Assembly: GCF_003112455.1 (NCBI RefSeq)
Contig: NZ_BDQX01000091.1
Location: 1 to 47,606, forward strand
Length of the DNA: 47,606 nt
From: Paenibacillus agaridevorans
GTDB lineage: Bacteria; Bacillota; Bacilli; Paenibacillales; Paenibacillaceae
Direction of reading: 5' to 3'
Shown: one piece after another, positions 27,400-34,136 of the stretch
Layout of the letters: each line of letters starts with the position of its first letter
Position numbering within the stretch: position 1 is the first letter of the stretch
Translations under genes and position numbers: made by a program
The notes under the pieces: model-generated
Seen by the model: the letters and a program-made list of their open reading frames with translations, nothing else
Databases searched by the model: none
Told to the model about the DNA's origin: nothing

Positions 27400-28005
27400 A
27401 TGTTTCAATATAGTAATGAAAATTATGATGGAGTTAATTTTAGCAGCCAAGATCTAAGGTATGGAGAATTGGTTAGTTGCACCTTCAATCGTTGTCATTT
27501 TTCTAACGGGGCATTGGAGGAAATAATGACGAAAAACTGTCGCTTCATTGAGTGCAAATTTCAAGGGGCATCACTAAACGGCTCCATTCATACGGAATCC
27601 GCTTTTGAAAACTGTAACTTTAGCCAAGCAAATCTCTTTGTTTCAAAATTTGATAATTGCAAAATGACAGGGTCGGATTTCTCAAGCTCAAATATGGATG
27701 GGATTACGATTCTTAAAGGAGACTGGTCTTACACGAACCTGAGACATGCCAGATTAACAAGACAGGATTTACGCGGGATTCGTTTTTACGAGGCGGATCT
27801 CTCTGAAGCCAATCTAGAAAAAACGGATCTGAGGGAATGTGATTTTACTAGAGCGATTTTATCAAAAGCGAAATTACAGGGGGCTGACATCCGTGGCGCT
27901 AAAATGGATGGTATCGATTTCAAAGCATTTGCTCTAAAGGGTGTTCGAATGGATAGGGAACAATCTGTTTTGCTCTCGCTTTCTTATGGTGCTAAAGTTG
28001 ATTGA
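27400..28005 (+). CDS. Pentapeptide-repeat protein 2 (Qnr/McbG-like size)
   Basis: A 201-residue protein that is pentapeptide repeat almost throughout (YDGVNFSSQDLRYGELVSCTF to LSKAKLQGADIRGAKMDGIDF), a length close to McbG and Qnr proteins. A GGGAGG site precedes ATG 27400. A DNA-mimic, gyrase-protecting role is possible by analogy; this would also be how resistance to a TOMM gyrase poison could work. Cysteine is unusually frequent in the repeats (CTFNRC, NCNF). Confidence 0.83.
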   Translation: MFQYSNENYDGVNFSSQDLRYGELVSCTFNRCHFSNGALEEIMTKNCRFIECKFQGASLNGSIHTESAFENCNFSQANLFVSKFDNCKMTGSDFSSSNMDGITILKGDWSYTNLRHARLTRQDLRGIRFYEADLSEANLEKTDLRECDFTRAILSKAKLQGADIRGAKMDGIDFKAFALKGVRMDREQSVLLSLSYGAKVD

Positions 28006-28058
28006 ACGTTTTCGAGCCGGGCAAGTACGGAACGATTTCATTTGGAGATGATGGTCAT

Positions 28059-28400
28059 ATGCGTGGAATAGCCATATTATTTTCCTTCTTATTATTAGGT
28101 ACAATTTTGGAACGGCTTGCTGGCGTCCCACTTCCAGGAAACGTGATCGGGCTTCTTCTTCTGTTTCTCTCTCTTGCGCTTGGATGGGTAAAGCTAGAAT
28201 CGGTGGAAAACGTATCCCTGTGGCTGCTTAAAAATATGATGCTTTTCTTTGCGCCCCTCATTGTCGGCGCAATGGTATTCTTCCCATTATTCCAGAAGGA
28301 ATGGTCTGCTCTAGTCATGTCCTTGTTGTTTGGAACATTATCAGTCGTGCTCGCTACTGCGCTCACGGCAAAATTTTGGCCTGAAAGAAGGAAAAAGTAA
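28059..28400 (+). CDS. LrgA/CidA holin-like membrane protein
   Basis: A 113-residue membrane protein with four predicted helices (AILFSFLLLGTILERLAG; VPLPGNVIGLLLLFLSLALGW; MMLFFAPLIVGAMVFFPLF). The PLPGxVIGxxLLF motif is characteristic of CidA/LrgA, which modulate murein hydrolase activity or pyruvate/overflow-metabolism export. Start ATG 28059 is preceded by GGAG. It overlaps the start of the LrgB gene by one base, as is normal for this pair. Confidence 0.9.
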   Translation: MRGIAILFSFLLLGTILERLAGVPLPGNVIGLLLLFLSLALGWVKLESVENVSLWLLKNMMLFFAPLIVGAMVFFPLFQKEWSALVMSLLFGTLSVVLATALTAKFWPERRKK

Positions 28401-29095
28401 TGAATGCGCTCGATTCATTGTTGTCTTCCCCGGTGTTTGGCGTTACTGTGACGGTAGGATTCTATGTGTTGTCCTTGCACGTGCAGCGCCGATGGTTGTG
28501 GCTTCATCCCTTATTCCTTACTTCAGGCGGAACCATCCTGCTGCTCATCCTCGCTGATATCCCTTATGAGTCTTACGCCAAAGGCGGCGATATCATCACG
28601 TTCTTTCTCGGGCCTGCGACAGTAGCGCTTGCGGTCCCCCTCTATAAACGACGTTACGAGATACGCGAACATTTTATTCGTATCGTCGGCTCCATTACGG
28701 TTGGCAGTGCCGTCGGCATCGTTTCATCTTGGTTTCTAGTTTTCACTTTTGGCGGGAGCTGGGACCTATTAATCGCTTCTCTCTCAAAATCGGCCACCTC
28801 TGCCATTTCCGTCGAGCTTTCGCGCAGCCTCGGCAAACCGCCTGAGCTAGCAGCCGTCTTGACCGTGCTGACCGGACTAACCGGCAGTATGCTAGGACCG
28901 CTATTATTGCGATTGCTGCGATTGGATGGCGCCATACCTCTTGGACTTGCCATTGGCACCGCGTCACATGGCATCGGGACCTCACGCCTGATGCGCGATA
29001 ACGAGCAAGCTGGCAGTTACGCAGGCCTTGCGATGGGAATAACCGGGATCGTCATTTCCATCCTATTCATCCCGATAGTCTGGTGGCTTCATTAA
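28400..29095 (+). CDS. LrgB/CidB-family membrane protein
   Basis: A 231-residue integral membrane protein, partner of LrgA/CidA. It shows the family features FFLGPATVALAVPLYKR, SKSATSAISVELSRSLGKPPELAAV and IGTASHGIGTSRLM. Its start (ATG 28400) shares a base with the upstream stop, implying coupled translation. It is normal in length. No LytSR or LysR regulator is adjacent, so control probably comes from elsewhere or from the pentapeptide promoter upstream. Confidence 0.92.
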   Translation: MNALDSLLSSPVFGVTVTVGFYVLSLHVQRRWLWLHPLFLTSGGTILLLILADIPYESYAKGGDIITFFLGPATVALAVPLYKRRYEIREHFIRIVGSITVGSAVGIVSSWFLVFTFGGSWDLLIASLSKSATSAISVELSRSLGKPPELAAVLTVLTGLTGSMLGPLLLRLLRLDGAIPLGLAIGTASHGIGTSRLMRDNEQAGSYAGLAMGITGIVISILFIPIVWWLH

Positions 29096-29133
29096 AAGGG
29101 TGCAATAAGGCCGTTTATGCTTTCTTCAGTGCT

Positions 29134-30012
29134 TCATATGTTGTCAAAAATCCAGGTGCGCTGCCATGTATTACTTTGACCCGGCGCAAGCTCCAGCTTA
29201 TGAAAGGCTTCTACGCTAACGATATGATCTGCGCACCACATCGTCATGCCGCAGATATCAATCTCGTCCTTTACGTCTATACGGGCGCCGGAGGCTTCAT
29301 TTATCATCGACCATTCAAATATTTTTGGGTTGCCTATTTGTATCTCTTCCAGCGGCACCTTTACAGAGGCAGGCGAAGGTGAATATTGCGCAAAGGTAAA
29401 TCCATGTCCATCACCTTTTATTTGCCCGTTTAGCACGTCTTTCCCCATGTCTTTGATCGAATCCATTCGTATCTTGTAATCCGGCCCAAGAGCCATAGAA
29501 TTTATGGTAAGAAAATTATGGCAATATTCGCGGATACTTACCGGCTTTTCTCCTTCGTTCTTAACCGTGATTTGCATAATGAGCCTGTTATCCTTAACCC
29601 ATACATCTTTCTTTTGGCTTATTGCATAACCCATACAAAATCGCGGTTCCGTTATGAATCTGGCGCCGTCCTTGCTATCCTCAACACGAATGTTGTACGG
29701 CTCGGCATCGTATCTTTCCCAGAACTTGTACGGCGCGTCTTCGAACTTATTTAAAAGACCGACGCCGAATTTTGGAAAAGGCTCGCCTATCTTTGCCTCT
29801 GCGCTGACATCGAATACATATTCGCTGCAAAGCCCGCGCCCGCCGGAAGACGGATGGGAGAGATTATTAGGCTCCGTGGCGCAGAAACGATGCACCCCAT
29901 CAAGCACGATTTCGGTTATAAATCCCGCACGGTCGAAACGCGTAGTTATATTGGGAACTTCGTTCGGGTGAGCAATCTCAACACGCAAACGATCTGATTT
30001 TATTTCAAACAT
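29134..30012 (-). CDS. Aldose 1-epimerase-like (galactose mutarotase superfamily) protein
   Basis: A 292-residue protein of the galactose-mutarotase-like beta-sandwich type. It has an RFDRAGFITEIVLDG opening, GGRGLCSEYVFD and EYCHNFLTIN, where the His and the surrounding residues match the family's sugar-binding motifs. It is probably an intracellular sugar-anomer or related enzyme; substrate unknown. ATG 30012 has AGGAG 8 nt upstream. It stands alone on the minus strand. Confidence 0.7.
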   Translation of the reverse strand: MFEIKSDRLRVEIAHPNEVPNITTRFDRAGFITEIVLDGVHRFCATEPNNLSHPSSGGRGLCSEYVFDVSAEAKIGEPFPKFGVGLLNKFEDAPYKFWERYDAEPYNIRVEDSKDGARFITEPRFCMGYAISQKKDVWVKDNRLIMQITVKNEGEKPVSIREYCHNFLTINSMALGPDYKIRMDSIKDMGKDVLNGQIKGDGHGFTFAQYSPSPASVKVPLEEIQIGNPKIFEWSMINEASGARIDVKDEIDICGMTMWCADHIVSVEAFHKLELAPGQSNTWQRTWIFDNI

Positions 30013-30151
30013 CACTTCTGCTCCTTTTTATTCTTACTTTGATGATATGGCGACAATACTGCGTTACTTTAAAGCATAGCACAAAAACATCCTGCAACGA
30101 AAGAAACCGTACAGAGTGGCACAGGGCAATCGCATTAATCCTCATCATATG

Positions 30152-30167
30152 TCTACTGAATGTCTAC
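30152..30167 (+). repeat. Paired TCTAC motif (module 1)
   Basis: TCTAC at 30152-30156 and 30163-30167, exactly 11 bp apart, next to a terminator and a tmRNA fragment. The same arrangement recurs at 42770 and 45181. It resembles arm-type sites bound by tyrosine integrases (inference). Confidence 0.5.
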
Positions 30168-30182
30168 TTTTTCAGGCATAAC

Positions 30183-30213
30183 AAAAGCCCTAGACCTAGC
30201 TGGTCGGGCTTTT
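30183..30213 (-). terminator. Terminator following the tmRNA fragment
   Basis: AAAAGCCC (30183-30190) pairs with GGGCTTTT (30206-30213) with a further ACC/GGT pairing inside. It lies directly downstream, on the minus strand, of the tmRNA-like fragment. Confidence 0.65.
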
Positions 30214-30217
30214 TATA

Positions 30218-30287
30218 TAGTTTGTTTGTTGTTTTCCATTTAATTGGATTTAGCGTTGATGAGGCAGACAACTCCCTACTACTAGCT
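30218..30287 (-). pseudogene. Partial copy of the tmRNA gene
   Basis: Seventy bases align without gaps to 45498-45567 inside ssrA, with about ten to twelve mismatches clustered at the outer end. The part covered is the 5' region and the beginning of the tag-peptide reading frame. The match stops within the tag codons, and the 3' half is missing. It keeps the same orientation as ssrA. Confidence 0.75.
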
Positions 30288-30296
30288 CTAAATAAG

Positions 30297-30324
30297 TTGA
30301 ATTTAAAATTCTTACTTGTATAAT
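30297..30324 (+). promoter_or_regulatory. Sigma-A promoter of the AbrB/Doc pair
   Basis: TTGAAT (30297-30302) and a perfect TATAAT (30319-30324) are separated by 16 bp, 40 bp before the antitoxin start. Confidence 0.65.
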
Positions 30325-30363
30325 TGTTATAACAGTTGAATAAATTGATAGGGAGGGAACTTA

Positions 30364-30627
30364 ATGAATAGGATGGGTGAGATGGAACGAAAAGTGACTA
30401 AATTCGGCAACAGTCTAGGTATAACCATGACTGACGCTTTGAAACAAATTGGTGTGGATCAGGGCGACATTGTCGCCATCGATGTTAACCCTGATACAGG
30501 GGAAATCGTCATTAGGAAATCGACGAAAGTTTCCTTACCTGACGGAATTAGTACGGACTTCATGGATACACTGACTGATGTCATTGAGGAATACGATCAA
30601 ACGCTTCGTGGGCTTAAAGACAGATGA
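30364..30627 (+). CDS. AbrB/MazE-type antitoxin
   Basis: An 87-residue protein with a swapped-hairpin AbrB DNA-binding domain at about 8-52 (VTKFGNSLGITMTDALKQIGV, GDIVAIDV). The C-terminal 35 residues are acidic and should bind the toxin. GGGAGG lies just before ATG 30364. Its stop overlaps the toxin start (ATGA), the usual coupling in toxin-antitoxin operons. It neutralises the Doc toxin and probably autorepresses. Confidence 0.88.
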   Translation: MNRMGEMERKVTKFGNSLGITMTDALKQIGVDQGDIVAIDVNPDTGEIVIRKSTKVSLPDGISTDFMDTLTDVIEEYDQTLRGLKDR

Positions 30628-31031
30628 CATCCATTCGATATTTATCCGTCCAAGAAGTGATAGCTATCAATGTAGCCATGATTCAACGTTATAGCCCGGG
30701 GGAACATATTGGAGTGAAAGAGCCTGGATTGCTCGAATCGGCCATCCATAGGCCTCGATCTTCTGTCTTTAACGAAGACGCTTATCCCACTATTTATGAA
30801 AAAGCTGCCGCTTTGTTCGAATCGCTAGGGCAAAACCATCCTTTTCACAATGCAAATAAACGAACAGCTTTTACAGCACTGGTTATATTTCTACGTTATA
30901 ATGGCCTGCATTTTAAGATGGATACCAAGAAAGCCGAAGATTTTACGGTGGATATGGTTAATCATCGATTCGATCGTCAACAAGCCGTTGCGATCATTGA
31001 AGCTCACTGCGTCACTATTCAAAGGCCATAA
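30624..31031 (+). CDS. doc: Doc-type Fic toxin (death-on-curing)
   Basis: A 135-residue Fic-fold protein with the active-site motif HPFHNANKRTA. That is HxFxxxNKR with Asn where classical Fic AMP-transferases have Asp/Glu, fitting Doc-type kinases that phosphorylate EF-Tu. The ATG overlaps the antitoxin stop. Length is normal. By family it stops growth when antitoxin is lost. It is adjacent to the tmRNA scar, in keeping with carriage on a mobile segment. Confidence 0.9.
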   Translation: MTSIRYLSVQEVIAINVAMIQRYSPGEHIGVKEPGLLESAIHRPRSSVFNEDAYPTIYEKAAALFESLGQNHPFHNANKRTAFTALVIFLRYNGLHFKMDTKKAEDFTVDMVNHRFDRQQAVAIIEAHCVTIQRP

Positions 31032-31110
31032 AATGCAAGAAAACCATTTCCGACTCGCTTATCCACATCATTTAGTTCAAATGATAGGGGAACGTCCCCA
31101 TTTATACTCG

Positions 31111-31153
31111 AAAGGACCTCGAATTCCACTGTAAAGTGGGAAATAGGTCCTTT
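31111..31153 (+). terminator. Terminator of the toxin-antitoxin operon
   Basis: AAAGGACCT (31111-31119) pairs with AGGTCCTTT (31145-31153) with an inner pairing and a T-run after it. Confidence 0.75.
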
Positions 31154-31174
31154 TTCTTAAAACACACAACCCTG

Positions 31175-31537
31175 CTATAGTGAAAAATCGGTAATACCCT
31201 TTTTATAGGCATATTTCAGAGTATATGTTCCTAATTCTCCATATGGCATTGTAGCAATTTTTATACGAGTATAATCAAGCCTGCTGTCTCTTAAAACTCT
31301 TTTTACCAAGGCTATACTCCGTTCTTCTTCGGTAATGATACAAAATATATTAAGAGCATATTTTTTCGGGTCAGATATGCATTTCCCCATATCAAAGCCA
31401 TCAACACAACCTAAGTTAGCATCAGCTAAAGATATGTCCAAGTACTCCATCACTTTATCTCTTAACCAATTGTCACGTTGGCTGCCTTTTTCACTTTTCA
31501 GAGGATATTGTACCACCAACCAAAATTTTTCACTCAT
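31175..31537 (-). CDS. Hypothetical protein
   Basis: A 120-residue soluble protein I do not recognise (MSEKFWLVVQYPLKSEKGSQ). No signal peptide or membrane helix. It has a ferredoxin-fold-like alternation of strands and helices, and a repeated Cys/Asp stretch (LGCVDGFDMGKC). It is convergent with the toxin gene. An immunity-type or accessory protein is possible from its size, but nothing shows it. Confidence 0.55.
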   Translation of the reverse strand: MSEKFWLVVQYPLKSEKGSQRDNWLRDKVMEYLDISLADANLGCVDGFDMGKCISDPKKYALNIFCIITEEERSIALVKRVLRDSRLDYTRIKIATMPYGELGTYTLKYAYKKGITDFSL

Positions 31538-32120
31538 TCTGACTCACCAGCCAATGTTCATATAATATATTACACAATTGCTTTTGGTACCCCCTTCTCC
31601 TTCAAGGGATTTACATCATTCATTATATCAAAGAAACCTTGTCAAATGGACATCCTATGTCTTGCTTTATAGCCAAAAACCATATCAAATACGTACCACC
31701 GTCAGGCCCAACGCTGCTCATCCTGGCAGTCTAACAACCTCCTTCTCCGCCATAAAAGCTTGGCTGTCGATACAAGATCCGTCTCATTAAATTCATGACT
31801 TTGTATCTTAAGCCCCTGATCGATTTCTCTTCCCGTTCATTCTCGACCCCATCCACCAAACAAACGCGACTAGCTTCTCGTTTTAACTTAAACTTCACCT
31901 TCATCCGTTTCGTACAATTGAATGATCCATGCCGATTGCCCCTGTTCCTCCGGCTGCTTAAGCGCCGAGAAAGCTATCCGGATCAAACGAGCTGCAAATC
32001 AACGAAACAGCCATGGCATCCTCATGCTGGATAGTGTTTTGCAGTCGATATTCATATCACACTTCACGTTCCGGACTAATACCCTATATGGTTATCATTA
32101 TCATGCAGGGAGCGAGCTTA
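31538..32120. other. 583-bp stretch without a supported gene
   Basis: Short open frames exist on both strands, but none has a convincing ribosome-binding site, codon pattern or recognisable motif. There is no strong terminator or repeat. The stretch resembles decayed sequence between the hypothetical gene and the GMC oxidoreductase. Confidence 0.5.
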
Positions 32121-33743
32121 GTGGATAAAAAAATGACCTATGACTACATCGTAGTCGGTACAGGGCCAGCAGGCGCCGTTATTGCAAATACGCTTTCAAA
32201 TAATAAAAAAACATCTGTTCTTGTACTTGAAGCCGGTGGAAACAATGATCATGACGAGCCGATAAGAAATTCAACAGCCGCAGCGGAGCTTGAGGAAAAC
32301 TATTCTGCTCAATATTTTTGGCAAGGCAAAGGAATCCCCCAAGAAGGGCTTGATGATCGTTCCTTTGAATGGACAACGGGAAGACTCGCAGGCGGAGGCT
32401 CTTCCATTAATGGAGAGCAGTATGTACGACCGACATCCGAGGTCATGAGAAATTGGGAGGAGCTCCTAGGCCGTACATGGTCTCCCCAAAATGCAATTCA
32501 TCGTTTTAAACAACTGGAAAGGTTTAGCGGAGAAACGAATCATGATCATGTGCATGGCTACCACGGCAAGATCAATATTAGGCAGGCACCCGAGCATCCA
32601 ACTTCGATGACGGAAAAATTGACTACTGCGATGGAAAGAGCTACCGGATTTCCAAGAATCCTTGACTACAACGATCCCCATACTCCTCTAGGCCCCTTCA
32701 CACGTTGGCAATTGTATCAGAAGCTTAGCGGAAATCGAGAAAGTGCTTCAACCGCATTCTTATCCCCTCTAGTCGTATCACGTAACGGCCATGGAGTTCA
32801 TGGGCGCAAACTAACCATACGATTTCATACAACCGTGCTCCGAATATTATTTTCCCAGAGGCGTGCTATCGGAGTAGAATTCATGCAGGAAGGCAAATGT
32901 ATAAGAGCCTACTCGCGCAAGAAGGTCATTATTAGTGCGGGAATCAATAGCGCCCAACTCTTACTGTTATCTGGTATAGGACCCGCCGATTCACTGAGAA
33001 AGGCCAACATTCCCGTCGTCTTTCATAATCGGAATGTTGGCCAGTCCTTAAGAAACCACACTCTTAATTCCGCCACCTTCTCGGCAAATCCTAACGATCG
33101 CGCCCTGCCACTAAACGATCCAAATGCTTTGTACTCAGGAGGAGCCTTTTTGCCTGATCCAACAGGAATTGCTCCGCATCGACGCGCTGTTCAATTGATC
33201 GGGTTAGGTTCTAACGGCAAGTTAACTATAGCCATCATCTACCTTCGACCAAAAAGTCGTGGAACCATCCGGCTCCAAACGAAAGATCCCCTTCAAATCG
33301 TTTTAGCGAATGAGGGATTCCTTCAGGATCCAGAAGATATGGAGGCCATTAAAAATACTTACCGAACATACATTAAAGATATTGCACATGAGTTATCCCA
33401 TATCGATTCATCCTATCAACTATTGTCGCCTGATATAGATACAATCGAAGACGATGCAAAACTTGAAAGCTTTATTAAAGAAAATTTTGATCATAATCAT
33501 CATCAACAAGGTTCACTTCGAATGGCTCCTTTAAGCAAAGGTGGAGTGGTTGATCGCTTTGGTCGAGTGCATGGAGTTAACGATTTAATCGTTGCAGACG
33601 CGTCGATTATCCCTTTTACAGTTGATGGGAACACTTCCGCTTCCGCATACCTCATCGGTTATACCATAGCGAAGCATTTACAGAAAGTCCCTCGGCGTAG
33701 GAAAATAAAACAATATATTTGGGAGGAATCCGAAGAAGAATAA
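32121..33743 (+). CDS. GMC-family FAD oxidoreductase
   Basis: A 540-residue flavoenzyme from GTG 32121, with GGGAG 8 nt upstream. FAD-binding GTGPAGA sits near the N-terminus; the second GMC motif TTGRLAGGGSSINGEQY follows, then RGTIRLQ and the C-terminal GSLRMAPLSKGGVVDRFGRV and DASIIPFTVDGNTSASAYLIG. These place it with choline/glucose dehydrogenase-type enzymes. The usual HPxGTCRMG motif is replaced by NHHQQGSLRM, so electron acceptor and substrate may differ. It has no partner gene. No membrane anchor or signal peptide is visible. Confidence 0.9.
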   Translation: MDKKMTYDYIVVGTGPAGAVIANTLSNNKKTSVLVLEAGGNNDHDEPIRNSTAAAELEENYSAQYFWQGKGIPQEGLDDRSFEWTTGRLAGGGSSINGEQYVRPTSEVMRNWEELLGRTWSPQNAIHRFKQLERFSGETNHDHVHGYHGKINIRQAPEHPTSMTEKLTTAMERATGFPRILDYNDPHTPLGPFTRWQLYQKLSGNRESASTAFLSPLVVSRNGHGVHGRKLTIRFHTTVLRILFSQRRAIGVEFMQEGKCIRAYSRKKVIISAGINSAQLLLLSGIGPADSLRKANIPVVFHNRNVGQSLRNHTLNSATFSANPNDRALPLNDPNALYSGGAFLPDPTGIAPHRRAVQLIGLGSNGKLTIAIIYLRPKSRGTIRLQTKDPLQIVLANEGFLQDPEDMEAIKNTYRTYIKDIAHELSHIDSSYQLLSPDIDTIEDDAKLESFIKENFDHNHHQQGSLRMAPLSKGGVVDRFGRVHGVNDLIVADASIIPFTVDGNTSASAYLIGYTIAKHLQKVPRRRKIKQYIWEESEEE

Positions 33744-33766
33744 ACAAACATCGTGAGTGACTAACC

Positions 33767-33925
33767 TTATAGGTAATAACTGCGGAACAATTGAAGCACT
33801 TCGTTGACCGTAAGGCCATCTGCCGCTTTAACATCCTGCATAAGCGCTCCGAGGCGTTGCCTTAATTCTTTTGTTCCGGACGGGACTCCCAAGACCCTGA
33901 CTTCTCCTGATGTTGGCTTTGTCAT
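33767..33925 (-). pseudogene. ABC-transporter ATPase remnant
   Basis: Fifty-two codons (MTKPTSGEVRVLGVPSG, then RQRLGALMQDV and LTVNEVLQLFRSYY) match the segment between the Walker A and Q-loop regions of drug-export ABC ATPases. Walker A, the signature and Walker B are missing, and stops flank it. It is a fragment, not a working gene. Confidence 0.65.
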
Positions 33926-34072
33926 TCGCTAGATACAATTAGTGTGGGTTGTCACAAAACGAATATGACAAATGTCAGAAAAAGAGGACCGCACAAAAAA
34001 AGAAGGACCTTAAGCCCTTCTCAGCATGACGTACAATTCACACTCTTCCGACTCCTCTCATTTTCACGCAAA

Positions 34073-34098
34073 AAAGCCAGCATCTTTCGGCTGGCTTT
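34073..34098 (-). terminator. Terminator of the second sugar operon
   Basis: A perfect 9-bp stem AAAGCCAGC (34073-34081) with GCTGGCTTT (34090-34098), followed by a six-U run on the minus strand. It closes the operon that ends with the DUF4855 gene. Confidence 0.85.
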
Positions 34099-34136
34099 GA
34101 TGTATTACTGTCGTAATCTTCCTAGTAAAGCCCGCA

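Noticed and set aside
31795..32034. Short frames in the 583-bp gap
   Set aside because: No start signals, no motifs, poor codon pattern.
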